Assembly (NCBI GenBank): GCA_027459665.1 | Contig: DAIDHN010000036.1 | Span: 1 to 39,732, forward strand | DNA length: 39,732 nt | Direction of reading: 5' to 3' | Source: Chthonomonadaceae bacterium | GTDB taxonomy: Bacteria; Armatimonadota; Chthonomonadetes; Chthonomonadales; Chthonomonadaceae | Shown here: positions 9,289 to 16,908 of the stretch, one piece after another | How the letters are laid out: each line of letters opens with the position of its first letter | Position numbering within the stretch: the first letter of the stretch is position 1 | Made by a program: the position numbers and the translations under genes | Notes under the pieces: model-generated | The model's database searches: none | Seen by the model: the letters and a program-made list of their open reading frames with translations, nothing else | Told to the model about the DNA's origin: nothing

Positions 9289-10587
9289 TTACATGCGCAG
9301 CAGTCTGCTTTTGCCGGGCGGAACCGGATGAAAGCCTGCCTGTTTCCAAGCCCTGCGCAGGTTTTGGCAGCTTTGCAGCAGTCTCCAGGGCAGACCTGTG
9401 CGGCTGTCTTCCAGAGCGAGCATTGCCATGCCAAGGTCTATGCCCAGCACATCATGGTCAAACCAGTTTTTATCCAGGTTGAAAGCATCTCCAAAACCAT
9501 ATCTGCCCCATAATTCAGACTTGAGACGGGCATACATTTTATTTACGGTGCGCTTTGCCCTCTGCGGTGTTTCCAGTATTGCCGCAACCACTCCGGTAGG
9601 AGAAACCGTGCCGTCTTCCGGCCCCTGCGGGGCGCCGAATGCTGCGTATCCGCTTGGCGCATCTGATGCGTTCAGCCCCCAATAGCCCTGCGCATAGGTT
9701 TTTCGCATGCTGGCAAGCGACTGGCAGTAGAGTTTGTTTATGATGATGCCATTGCGCGCCGCTGCATCATAGTTCCAGCCTTCGCTGTCGCACTGCCTTC
9801 GAAAATCGAACCATTCCTGTGACATTTCAAACAGAAAAACAGGTCCGCCAGCCAGTGTAGAAATGCCGTGAAATGCAACTGGAGTGCGTCTCCATGCTTT
9901 CCAGCAGGCAGCGGGCAGCGGGTGTTTGGATGCTCCCATGCCCAGCAGGTAAAGCTGCATCAGTTCACAATAGCTGTCCCAGTTGCTGGCAATAAACCCC
10001 TTTTCGGGCGTCCAGCCCATGCTAAGCGTTTTTTTGAACGGCTGGCTTCCTCCATTGGTCAGCATCCACTGCCAGTCAATGTCATCATACAGCAGCCCCG
10101 CCAGGCGCTGCACCTCTGTATGGCGCCAGTACTGCCCCGCCATCAGCGCTCCTTCTACCAGCAGGGCTGTGTCTATAGAAGAGACTTCACAGTGCCATAC
10201 CCGCACTCCTGTGCGTGCATCTATAAAATGGTACCGCCAGCCATGCACCGACTGCATATGAAAGCATACAAACCTCAGGGTGCGCAGCGCCTGCAGGTAG
10301 GCGTCATGTGGTTTTACCCATCCGCGGCTGGCTGCAATGGGCAGACTGGCCAGGGCATAGCCTGTAGAGGCAATGCTGGCAATATGGTCTGACTTGTCGA
10401 AAGGCCCTCTGTTACGCGCCCTGTCTAGCGTAAGGCCGGTGACGGGGTTGCTTTGCTGCTCAAAAAAGAGACATGCGCGCCTCTCTACAGAATTGAGCAG
10501 CGGGCTGGCAGAAGCCAGCCTGCAGGTGAAAGTGAAAGTGATAAGAAGAAGCGCGGTGCGCGCAAAATTGTGCAGAAAAAAACGCAT
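9289..10587 (-). CDS. Secreted glucoamylase-family protein (PF10091 / GH144-like)
   Basis: A 432-residue protein with a cleavable signal peptide (LLLITFTFTCRLASA). The rest follows the glycoamylase-like domain of PF10091/COG5368, related to GH144 beta-1,2-glucanases: PVTGLTLDRARNR near the mature start, SIASTGYALASLPIAASRGW, HGWRYHFIDARTG, SSIDTALLVEGALMAGQYW, and SYAAFG-like SGYAAFGAPQGPEDGTVSPTG near residue 325. It probably cleaves a glucan outside the cytoplasm; substrate not certain. It is the distal gene of the lacI-led minus-strand run but is separated from it by a strong hairpin at 10607-10639, so its expression may depend on read-through. A weak 6-bp hairpin (9259-9277) lies after the stop. 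Confidence 0.82.
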   Translation of the reverse strand: MRFFLHNFARTALLLITFTFTCRLASASPLLNSVERRACLFFEQQSNPVTGLTLDRARNRGPFDKSDHIASIASTGYALASLPIAASRGWVKPHDAYLQALRTLRFVCFHMQSVHGWRYHFIDARTGVRVWHCEVSSIDTALLVEGALMAGQYWRHTEVQRLAGLLYDDIDWQWMLTNGGSQPFKKTLSMGWTPEKGFIASNWDSYCELMQLYLLGMGASKHPLPAACWKAWRRTPVAFHGISTLAGGPVFLFEMSQEWFDFRRQCDSEGWNYDAAARNGIIINKLYCQSLASMRKTYAQGYWGLNASDAPSGYAAFGAPQGPEDGTVSPTGVVAAILETPQRAKRTVNKMYARLKSELWGRYGFGDAFNLDKNWFDHDVLGIDLGMAMLALEDSRTGLPWRLLQSCQNLRRAWKQAGFHPVPPGKSRLLRM

Positions 10588-10606
10588 GGAGAGCTATCCT
10601 GAAAAA

Positions 10607-10639
10607 ACTGTGTTCCGGCGAGACACGCCGGAACACAGT
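10607..10639 (-). terminator. Intrinsic terminator between the prepilin gene and the glucoamylase gene
   Basis: Perfect 14-bp arms (10607-10620 and 10626-10639) around a five-base loop are followed on the minus strand by six T (10602-10607). It lies just after the DUF1559 stop (10653) and 20 bases before the glucoamylase ATG, so it can both end the upstream transcript and limit read-through into the glucoamylase gene. Confidence 0.88.
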
Positions 10640-10652
10640 GCATGCAATGCGG

Positions 10653-11465
10653 TTAGGGAAGCTGGCCTTTGGCCTCGGCCTGCTGCAGGGTGGTGCAGAA
10701 GGTATTGATCCAGCTCAGATTCATGGTGCCAAAGTTCATATTAGAGGGGTTGTATGCCCACATGTTGGTGCCGTCGCCGTTAGTAGGCGTGCAGGTGGCA
10801 TCCCAGGTGGTGTACTTGGCATGGCCATCCATAAACACAATGTTTGAAGCGCGGTCGCTGCCGTGATGATGTGCGCCCCAGTTTGCTCCGCTTGGCCCCC
10901 AGTTGGGCACCATGGCCATCCACGGCCCGTAATCAGGATACACATCCTTGTTTTCCCCTACCAGCAGGGTATTGGAAGGATATGGAAAGGCGACCTGCGA
11001 GTAGTTGTAGCCTGCCCACCAGTCTCCAGACCCTACGGGTGAGGAAGACATGAAGAAGGCACGGTAGAAGAAGTATCCCCGGTAGGTTTTGGGGGCGTTG
11101 GGGGCATAGCCCGAGTTGGCGTTGCCCGATTCATCGTACACTTGCGAGGCCGGGTTGCTTGGGCAGCGGAATATTTCGAGGTTTTTGATATAGGGCTGCA
11201 GAAGGTCTTTCCAGTTTCCTTCTATGTATTTCGAGTCTACGGCTCGTACCAGCGGGTACATCTCATCGTAGTCCTGCACATACATATCCATTCCCAGCCC
11301 GATTTGCTTTTGGTTGGAGAGGCATACAGTCATGCGGGCTTCCTCTCTTGCCTGTGCGAATACAGGGAAGAGAATGGCTGCAAGAATAGCGATGATTGCG
11401 ATAACGACCAGCAGTTCAATAAGCGTAAACGCGTTTTTGCCTGCGGTTGCAGTAACAGATTTCAT
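10653..11465 (-). CDS. DUF1559 prepilin-like protein
   Basis: Type IV pilin/type II pseudopilin-like protein, 270 residues. The class III leader and N-terminal helix are clear ([19 protein letters not shown], Glu at +5), followed by [36 protein letters not shown], split here by family convention into helix and linker. The C-terminus has the DUF1559 motif VFMDGHAKY. Such proteins are cleaved by a prepilin peptidase and displayed at the inner membrane or in pseudopili; individual functions are unknown. Here it is the third gene of a run led by a LacI regulator and precedes a secreted glucan-active enzyme, suggesting co-regulation with sugar use. It ends at a strong terminator. Confidence 0.93.
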   Translation of the reverse strand: MKSVTATAGKNAFTLIELLVVIAIIAILAAILFPVFAQAREEARMTVCLSNQKQIGLGMDMYVQDYDEMYPLVRAVDSKYIEGNWKDLLQPYIKNLEIFRCPSNPASQVYDESGNANSGYAPNAPKTYRGYFFYRAFFMSSSPVGSGDWWAGYNYSQVAFPYPSNTLLVGENKDVYPDYGPWMAMVPNWGPSGANWGAHHHGSDRASNIVFMDGHAKYTTWDATCTPTNGDGTNMWAYNPSNMNFGTMNLSWINTFCTTLQQAEAKGQLP

Positions 11466-11515
11466 GAAGGGTTGCTCCTTCTGCGCATTTTGCGCAGTGA
11501 AAGTAGAAACATTGC

Positions 11516-11719
11516 TTACTTACCGGCGTTATTGGCAGCAGGCGCCTGCTGCTTGGGAATGGAAGGCAGCACAGGTTTTCCGAGGCCAGCCTGCTGCGGG
11601 CTGACTGCAGTGCTGGATGCAGGGTTGTTGGCGAACTGCCTATAGGCAAGAAAGCCGATTACCAGTACCAGCAGCACCAGTACGGTAGTGATTATTTTAG
11701 GGTCGATGTTTTTTTTCAT
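11516..11719 (-). CDS. 67-residue single-pass membrane protein
   Basis: Starts [29 protein letters not shown], cited as two parts: a basic head and one membrane helix (about residues 8-27). A short Pro/Gln/Ala-rich tail follows ([17 protein letters not shown]). The ATG overlaps the lacI stop (ATGA) and GAGGA lies ten bases upstream, so translation is coupled to lacI. It precedes a DUF1559 prepilin gene, and its design matches the small proteins beside the three other DUF1559 genes in this window. Function unknown. Confidence 0.8.
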   Translation of the reverse strand: MKKNIDPKIITTVLVLLVLVIGFLAYRQFANNPASSTAVSPQQAGLGKPVLPSIPKQQAPAANNAGK

Positions 11720-12774
11720 TGCAGAGTTGTCCTCAATACAGCGCCGCATGACTGTCTTATGTTGAGGTGCGGCGGCACTCGTATCTGATGCTGTTCGGGT
11801 GTTTCTCCGTTGAGGCGCCCAACAAGCAGGTGCAGGCTTTGCATAGCCATTTCATAAACAGGCTGCCTTACGCTGGTAAGCGGCGGGTCGGTGTGATCGC
11901 AGAGTGCGGTTGAGTCGTAGCCAACAACCGCCAAGTCTTGAGGAATGTGCAATCCTTTTTTTCTCAAGTGCGCCATGAGGGTAATGGCCACTTCATCACT
12001 CCATGCAAAGAGTGCGGTGGGCCTCCTGCCGGCAGGCAGTTCGAAATAGGAGAGCGCTTCTTCAAAGCTCGCCATAGAGGAGGGGACTTCTGCCACGTTT
12101 GCGTATTCGGGGCTGATGTCTGCCTGTTTCATTGCGTCGAGAAACCCTTTTTTTCTTTCGAGGGCAGGGCCCGATTTGGCAATGCCTGCCAAGTGAAGTA
12201 TTCTTTGGTGGCCCAGTTTCAGCAGGTGTTCTGTGGCAATCCGCGCCCCTGCCACATTGTCGCAGTCTACAAACCAGAGCTTAGGGTTTTCAGAGTGCGA
12301 AAACATGAGTACGTTTGGAAAGCCTGCTTCTGTGAGCAGGGTCGGCAGCGGGTCGTTGATGTCTCTCAGCAGCAGCGCTCCATCCACCCTGCCATCGGTG
12401 AGGGTAGCAAGTTCAGCCTGACTGCTGTCGGTTTTTTCCTCACCCCGCCATGCGCTTTGCGGTGTTCGCGTATGCAGCAGAACATCATATTCTTCTGCAA
12501 TGGCGGCATCGGTGACACCGTGCATGAGTTCATTGATGAAACCCGACCAGCCTGAGAAAACGTTTGGGTACTGCATCACCACAGCAATGGTTCGCGCCTG
12601 CCTATGCGCCAGACTGCGCGCCACCGCATTGGGGTGGTAGCCCATTTCACGTATTGCCGTGAGTACTTTGCGGCGTGTGCCTTCCGGTATAGATTCTCTG
12701 CCATTGAGCACGTACGAGACAGTTGCTTTTGATACCCCTGCCCGTTTAGCTACTTCACGCATGGTGACGGCCAT
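11716..12774 (-). CDS. LacI-family transcriptional regulator
   Basis: A 352-residue repressor. Residues 3-25 form the LacI helix-turn-helix (TMREVAKRAGVSKATVSYVL), followed by the hinge region NAVARSLAHRQART. From about residue 62 a periplasmic-binding-protein-like sensor fold runs to the end, with IAVVMQYPN, VDGALLLRD, GHQRILHLAG and DLAVVGYDST as landmark strands. It should bind a sugar or sugar-phosphate effector. It heads the run with the small membrane protein, DUF1559 gene and glucoamylase gene. A perfect 16-bp palindrome lies at its own predicted transcription start, indicating self-repression. Effector not known. Confidence 0.95.
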   Translation of the reverse strand: MAVTMREVAKRAGVSKATVSYVLNGRESIPEGTRRKVLTAIREMGYHPNAVARSLAHRQARTIAVVMQYPNVFSGWSGFINELMHGVTDAAIAEEYDVLLHTRTPQSAWRGEEKTDSSQAELATLTDGRVDGALLLRDINDPLPTLLTEAGFPNVLMFSHSENPKLWFVDCDNVAGARIATEHLLKLGHQRILHLAGIAKSGPALERKKGFLDAMKQADISPEYANVAEVPSSMASFEEALSYFELPAGRRPTALFAWSDEVAITLMAHLRKKGLHIPQDLAVVGYDSTALCDHTDPPLTSVRQPVYEMAMQSLHLLVGRLNGETPEQHQIRVPPHLNIRQSCGAVLRTTLQ

Positions 12775-12806
12775 AGTACAGCCTTTCTTTGCACCTGTCG
12801 CCGGTT

Positions 12807-12822
12807 ACTTAACCGGTTAAGT
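12807..12822. promoter_or_regulatory. LacI-type operator, 16-bp perfect palindrome
   Basis: The sequence ACTTAACCGGTTAAGT is a perfect palindrome with a central CG, the classic shape of LacI-family operators. It lies directly after the -10 box of the lacI promoter, covering the expected transcription start, where bound repressor would block initiation. Confidence 0.85.
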
Positions 12823-12829
12823 TAAAAAC

Positions 12830-12858
12830 ATTGTAACATGGTTTTTTGATTCTGTCAA
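12830..12858 (-). promoter_or_regulatory. Sigma-70 promoter of the lacI run
   Basis: On the minus strand TTGACA (12858-12853) and TACAAT (12835-12830) are separated by exactly 17 bases. Transcription would begin near 12823, at the operator edge, giving a leader of about 49 bases to the lacI ATG. Upstream, 12872-12888 is A8-G-T8, which could be a bent A-tract or UP-like element. The rest of the intergenic stretch to mqnD shows no gene. Confidence 0.85.
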
Positions 12859-13048
12859 GAACAATCGCCACAAAAAAAAGTTTTTTTTACAACAGTAGCA
12901 ATAAACACGCAATAAACCCCGTTTTACCATCGCAGGGCTTGTAGTTCAAACGCTGAATGGAAGCTGTACTGCGAGACAGGCTGCTGTCGTACGTACATAC
13001 TATGAGGAACAATGCTAGCCGTTAAAAAAATACGAAGGAGAACTACAG

Positions 13049-13867
13049 ATGACAGAACTCAAGCTGGGCATTTCTCCATGCCCCAACGATGTGTTTATTT
13101 TCAGCGGAGTGCTGCTGCAGAAAGTAAGCACAGAAGATTTGCGTTTTCATGTAGAATTTCACGATGTAGAGTATCTCAATGAGGCCGTGCAGCATGGCAG
13201 CCTGGATGTGGCCAAGATTAGCGTGGCTGCTTACCCTGCCTGCCGGCAGGAATATATGCTGCTGCCCTGCGGCGGGGCGCTGGGGCGCGGGGTGGGGCCG
13301 CTTCTGCTTTCCAGAGGGAGCGACGCATGGCAGCCAGAACGCGAAACACTCTCGCCTGGCCGCTATACAACCGCCAATTTTTTGCTTGAGTTTTATCAGA
13401 ATCACACCCACCCCGGCCTTGCTTCATTGCCGCGCCGGTATCTTCCCTTTGATGAGCTGTACAGGGAACTGTGCTGCAACCCTGAGGCGCAGGGAGTGGT
13501 GATTCATGAAAAGCGTTTTACGTATCAGGCAGACGGCTTGCACTGCATTGCCGACCTGGGCGAATTTTGGGAGCAAAAAACCGGCTGCCCCATTCCGCTG
13601 GGGGCGCTGGCGGCAAAACGGCTGCCCAGCCTGGAGAAACCGCTTACCCGCATTGTGCAGAGCAGCATAGAGTGGGCGAGACAGCATTATGATGAAGCAT
13701 TTGCGCTCTGCAGAAGGTATGCACAAGATTTGAGTGCAGGGGTGGTAGAATCGCATATTGAGTTGTATGTAAACCAGTTTTCATACTTTCTGGGCAAAGA
13801 AGGGGAAGATGCGATTAGTTACTTTCTGAATATGCAAGAAATGTTTGCCCATGCGCCTGCCGGCTAG
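13049..13867 (+). CDS. mqnD: 1,4-dihydroxy-6-naphthoate synthase (MqnD)
   Basis: MqnD of the futalosine route to menaquinone, which converts cyclic dehypoxanthinyl futalosine to 1,4-dihydroxy-6-naphthoate. The 272-residue protein has a periplasmic-binding-protein type II fold and opens with the diagnostic LGISPCPNDVFIFSGVL. Other family features are DVEYLNEAVQHGSLDVAKIS and GRGVGPLLLSR. A strong AAGGAG ribosome site precedes the ATG. It is followed after 18 bases by larC, probably one transcript. No other mqn gene is in the window. Confidence 0.93.
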   Translation: MTELKLGISPCPNDVFIFSGVLLQKVSTEDLRFHVEFHDVEYLNEAVQHGSLDVAKISVAAYPACRQEYMLLPCGGALGRGVGPLLLSRGSDAWQPERETLSPGRYTTANFLLEFYQNHTHPGLASLPRRYLPFDELYRELCCNPEAQGVVIHEKRFTYQADGLHCIADLGEFWEQKTGCPIPLGALAAKRLPSLEKPLTRIVQSSIEWARQHYDEAFALCRRYAQDLSAGVVESHIELYVNQFSYFLGKEGEDAISYFLNMQEMFAHAPAG

Positions 13868-13885
13868 AAAAGGAGCCAGAAGTTT

Positions 13886-14620
13886 ATGCGTATTGCTTAC
13901 CTAGACTGTTTCAGCGGCATCAGCGGGGATATGCTGCTGGGAGCATTGCTTCATGCCGGAGTGGACGAAGCGCGCTGGCGCGAGGGGCTGCGCGGCCTTG
14001 GGCTGGAGGAGTTTGGCATTTCGGTGACACAGGTTTCCTGCAGCGGAATAGCAGGCGTGCAGGTGGATGTGATTGTAACCTCGCCGCAGGAAGGGCATGG
14101 ACGGCATTTGAGCGACATAGCGCGAATACTGCAGGCAAGCACGCTGCCCGCTTCTGTGCAGAGCCGCGCCCTGGCAGTGTTCACCCGTCTTGCAGAGGCG
14201 GAAGCCCGCATTCATTCTTCTACCCCCGAGGACATTCACTTTCATGAAGTTGGCGCTGTAGATGCTCTGGTAGACATAGCAGGCGCCTGCCTTGGGCTGG
14301 AGATGCTTGGGGTAGAACGTGTTTATGTTTCTCCGCTGCCCTACAGCAGGGGGTGGGTAAAATGCATGCATGGCTCCATTCCAACCCCTGCGCCGGCCAC
14401 GCTTGCTCTGCTGACAGGGTTTGCCTGGCGGCTGGATGCACGCCCAATGGAATTGGTGACCCCTACCGGAGCCGCGCTGGCGGCTGAGTGGGCTGAGCGC
14501 ACGCCGGAGGGAGATGCAGCGCCGCTGCCAGCCATAACGCTGCGGGCGGCAGGTTACGGGGCAGGGCAGCGAAAAACAGAGCGGCCCAATATGCTGCGGC
14601 TTTGCCTGGGTGATTTGTGA
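13886..14620 (+). CDS. LarC N-terminal-domain protein (nickel-pincer cofactor family), lacking the C-terminal domain
   Basis: LarC installs nickel in the pincer cofactor of lactate racemase and related enzymes. The start DCFSGISGDMLLGALLHAG, the middle DIHFHEVGAVDALVDIAG and the end ERPNMLRLCLGDL are the complete LarC1 part. Full LarC is about 400 residues; this one stops at 244. The 120 bases before the next gene cannot hold the LarC2 part in any frame, so frameshift fusion as in Lactiplantibacillus is not possible here. No larA, larB or larE is present in the window. It may be a domain-reduced form or a truncated gene. The ATG has a ribosome site (AAAAGGAG), and the gene shares a run with mqnD. 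Confidence 0.85.
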   Translation: MRIAYLDCFSGISGDMLLGALLHAGVDEARWREGLRGLGLEEFGISVTQVSCSGIAGVQVDVIVTSPQEGHGRHLSDIARILQASTLPASVQSRALAVFTRLAEAEARIHSSTPEDIHFHEVGAVDALVDIAGACLGLEMLGVERVYVSPLPYSRGWVKCMHGSIPTPAPATLALLTGFAWRLDARPMELVTPTGAALAAEWAERTPEGDAAPLPAITLRAAGYGAGQRKTERPNMLRLCLGDL

Positions 14621-14745
14621 TTCGGCCTCTCGCCGGCTGCACGCATGCAGATAAAACCCTGCGTGCCTATAGTACAGGTGTTTAACAGGCGATTTGCGCC
14701 GATAATTGAAGAGTACGTACTGCTTGGGGCAGAAAAGGAGTGAGC

Positions 14746-15954
14746 GTGAGTAACGCAGAGACCACCGAGAGGCAAAAGAATGAGAAGCCGGCGCGTTTGC
14801 ACCTGCAGTTTCTGGATGGCATGCGCGGGCTGGCGGCGCTGTATGTGGCTACCGCGCACATAGTGGGCGAATCTGCGGCAGGCCAGTCGCGCTTCTGGCA
14901 GTTCAGTTTGCACTGGCTGCTTTTCGCACGCTTGTCTGTAGCTGTGTTCATAGTTCTCTCTGGTTACTGCCTTATGATTCCTGTTGCCAGAAACGCTTCG
15001 GGGGTGATACCCGGTGGCTTTTTAGCCTACATTAAACGGCGTTCGCGGCGCATTCTGCCTCCCTACTATCTGGCTCTTGCGTTGTCTTTACTCATTGCTG
15101 CAGCATCTCGCACCGGGCTGGCTTTGCTTCATGGCTCGCATCAGGCAAAGGTCAATGCCTTGCGTGCCGTACTTGCACCAGGCGACCTGGTTACTCATCT
15201 GTTTCTGGTACACAACCTGTTTCATGGCTATGCACTGAATCTCGACCCCCCTGCCTGGAGCGTTGCTACCGAATGGCAGATTTACTTTTTCTTCCCGCTG
15301 CTTCTGCTTCCTGTGTGGAGACGTACAGGCATAACAGCAGCGGTTGCAGCAGGTTTTGTACTGGGCATGCTTCCACAGCTTCTGCTGCCTGCAGCATATA
15401 ATCTCAACTGGGCGTGCCCATGGTATCTGGGGTTGTTTGCAACAGGCATGGCAGGCGCGTGCATTACTTTTAGAGAAGAGGAAAATTATGTGCGCCTGCG
15501 CAGCAAACACTGGGGAAAGATTGCAGCATGGAGCTGGCTGGCCGTGTTTTTGCTTATGTGGTACCGTGACGGCAATTTGTACCCGGTGTATGGGTATGTG
15601 CCAGATGCAGTGACTGGTTTTGCCACCATGGCCCTTATTGTCTGGTGTGCCGAGCACTTGCGCAGCGGTCATACTGCAAAACCTGCCCTGCTGTGCCTGT
15701 TTGAAAGCAAGCCTGCTGTAACGCTGGGAGCTTTTTCTTACAGCCTCTACCTGATTCATCAGCCGCTTACGCTCAAGCTTGCCCCGCTTATGGACAAGCT
15801 GCCGCGCCCGCTGCAAATGCCGCTGCTTATTCTGGTTGGAATGCCAGCGGTGCTGTTTATTTCGTGGCTGTTTTATTTGCTGATAGAAAAGCGCTGCCAG
15901 TCTCGCCCAGAGAAGGCGGTGCGTGCTGCAGTGCTGCCGGATGCTGCTGCCTGA
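14746..15954 (+). CDS. Acyltransferase 3 family membrane protein (OafA/YrhL type)
   Basis: Integral membrane O-acyltransferase of about 402 residues and ten membrane segments. The signature start LQFLDGMRGLAALYVATAH (catalytic His in the first helix), VFIVLSGYCL, and KRRSRRILPPYYLALALSL are typical of acyltransferase family 3. The end SYSLYLIHQPL is also diagnostic. It transfers acyl groups, often acetyl, to surface sugars. GTG 14746 is the better start, because AAGGAG (14735-14740) lies five bases before it and overlaps the GTG at 14740. A mannosyltransferase-like gene and a second acyltransferase follow, suggesting a surface glycan job. Confidence 0.92.
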   Translation: MSNAETTERQKNEKPARLHLQFLDGMRGLAALYVATAHIVGESAAGQSRFWQFSLHWLLFARLSVAVFIVLSGYCLMIPVARNASGVIPGGFLAYIKRRSRRILPPYYLALALSLLIAAASRTGLALLHGSHQAKVNALRAVLAPGDLVTHLFLVHNLFHGYALNLDPPAWSVATEWQIYFFFPLLLLPVWRRTGITAAVAAGFVLGMLPQLLLPAAYNLNWACPWYLGLFATGMAGACITFREEENYVRLRSKHWGKIAAWSWLAVFLLMWYRDGNLYPVYGYVPDAVTGFATMALIVWCAEHLRSGHTAKPALLCLFESKPAVTLGAFSYSLYLIHQPLTLKLAPLMDKLPRPLQMPLLILVGMPAVLFISWLFYLLIEKRCQSRPEKAVRAAVLPDAAA

Positions 15955-16089
15955 GATTCGTCGGCTGTCTGAGGGAATAATGCATTGTTTTTATTTGGCT
16001 GGATTATTGCTGCATACTGAGCGGGTACCATACTGTAAACGATTTTTCTGCAGCACATTACCAGATGCCTTGCATCCCCGAAAGAACTG

Positions 16090-16815
16090 ATGACTGTATT
16101 CAAGCCGCCTGTTGTGGTGATTCCTACGTACAATGAACTGGAAAACATACCCCAACTCCTCCCTCGAATAGCTGCCAGCGTGCCTGGGGCGCATGTGGTG
16201 ATTGCAGACGACAACTCGCCAGACGGCACTGCAGATGCAGCGGAAGAGATTTGCAGGCGCTATGAAGGCTACAGGGTGTATCGGCGTACCGGAGAGCGGG
16301 GGCTTGGGCGGACATATACCGATGCGTTTCAGATGCTGCTGAGGGAAGGGTATGAGGTGCTTGTGCAGATGGATGCCGACCTTTCGCACAACCCAGACAG
16401 CCTGCCCGGCATGCTGAGAGCCATGAGTAACGCAGATGTGGTGATTGGCTCGCGGTACACGGCAGGGGGATGGGTGGAAAACTGGCCACGCCGGCGGGTG
16501 CTGCTGAGCAGGTATGCCAACCTGTATGTGCGTGCTGTAACCGGCCTGCCCGTGCGGGATGCAACGTCGGGCTTTCGCTGCTGGTCGGCCGCTGCACTGC
16601 AGCGTATGGACCTTGCAGCCATGCAGGCGCGCGGGTATGCGTTTCAGGTTCAGATGGCGTACCGTGCATACAGTGCGGGCATGCGCATTGTTGAGGTTCC
16701 CATTACATTTACCGACCGGGTGCATGGGGTGAGCAAACTTTCCGGTACTGTTTTTCTCGAATCTGTGTGGATGCCCTGGCACATTCGGTTTGGAAAAGAG
16801 AGAAGAGAACCATGA
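16090..16815 (+). CDS. Polyprenol-phosphate mannose synthase-like glycosyltransferase (GT2)
   Basis: Soluble GT2 glycosyltransferase of 241 residues, like bacterial Dpm1/Ppm1, which moves a sugar (usually mannose from GDP-mannose) to polyprenyl phosphate. Features in order: IPTYNELENIPQLL, IADDNSPDGT, RGLGRTYTDAF, the metal-binding MDADLSHNP, VIGSRYTAGG and VRDATSGFRCW, then VPITFTDRVHGVSKLS. There is no C-terminal membrane domain, as in the minimal Dpm1 form. The first ATG lacks a strong ribosome site. Flanked by two acyltransferase genes, it may supply lipid-linked sugar for surface glycans (inference). Confidence 0.9.
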   Translation: MTVFKPPVVVIPTYNELENIPQLLPRIAASVPGAHVVIADDNSPDGTADAAEEICRRYEGYRVYRRTGERGLGRTYTDAFQMLLREGYEVLVQMDADLSHNPDSLPGMLRAMSNADVVIGSRYTAGGWVENWPRRRVLLSRYANLYVRAVTGLPVRDATSGFRCWSAAALQRMDLAAMQARGYAFQVQMAYRAYSAGMRIVEVPITFTDRVHGVSKLSGTVFLESVWMPWHIRFGKERREP

Positions 16816-16847
16816 ATATTTTTGCAAAAACAGGCTGTTGGCTCAAG

Positions 16848-16885
16848 AATGCTATACTGACAATACAATGCTATACTGACAATAC
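16848..16885 (+). repeat. Perfect 19-bp tandem duplication
   Basis: The sequence AATGCTATACTGACAATAC occurs twice in a row (16848-16866 and 16867-16885), 24 bases before the start of the frameshifted acyltransferase gene. Each copy contains TATACT, a -10-like hexamer, so the duplication doubles a possible promoter element. No -35 box is obvious. Confidence 0.9.
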
Positions 16886-16908
16886 TAGGTGTATAAGAAA
16901 CTACAATA

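Noticed and set aside
12872-12888. A8-G-T8 as a terminator
   Set aside because: No gene ends into it and there is no GC stem; it is more likely an upstream A-tract of the divergent promoters.
14645-14743. 32-codon frame directly after larC, possibly LarC2 or a small protein
   Set aside because: It has no LarC2 features and contains the ribosome site of the next gene; nothing supports translation.
16848-16885. Start of a CRISPR array
   Set aside because: Only two copies with no spacer between them.
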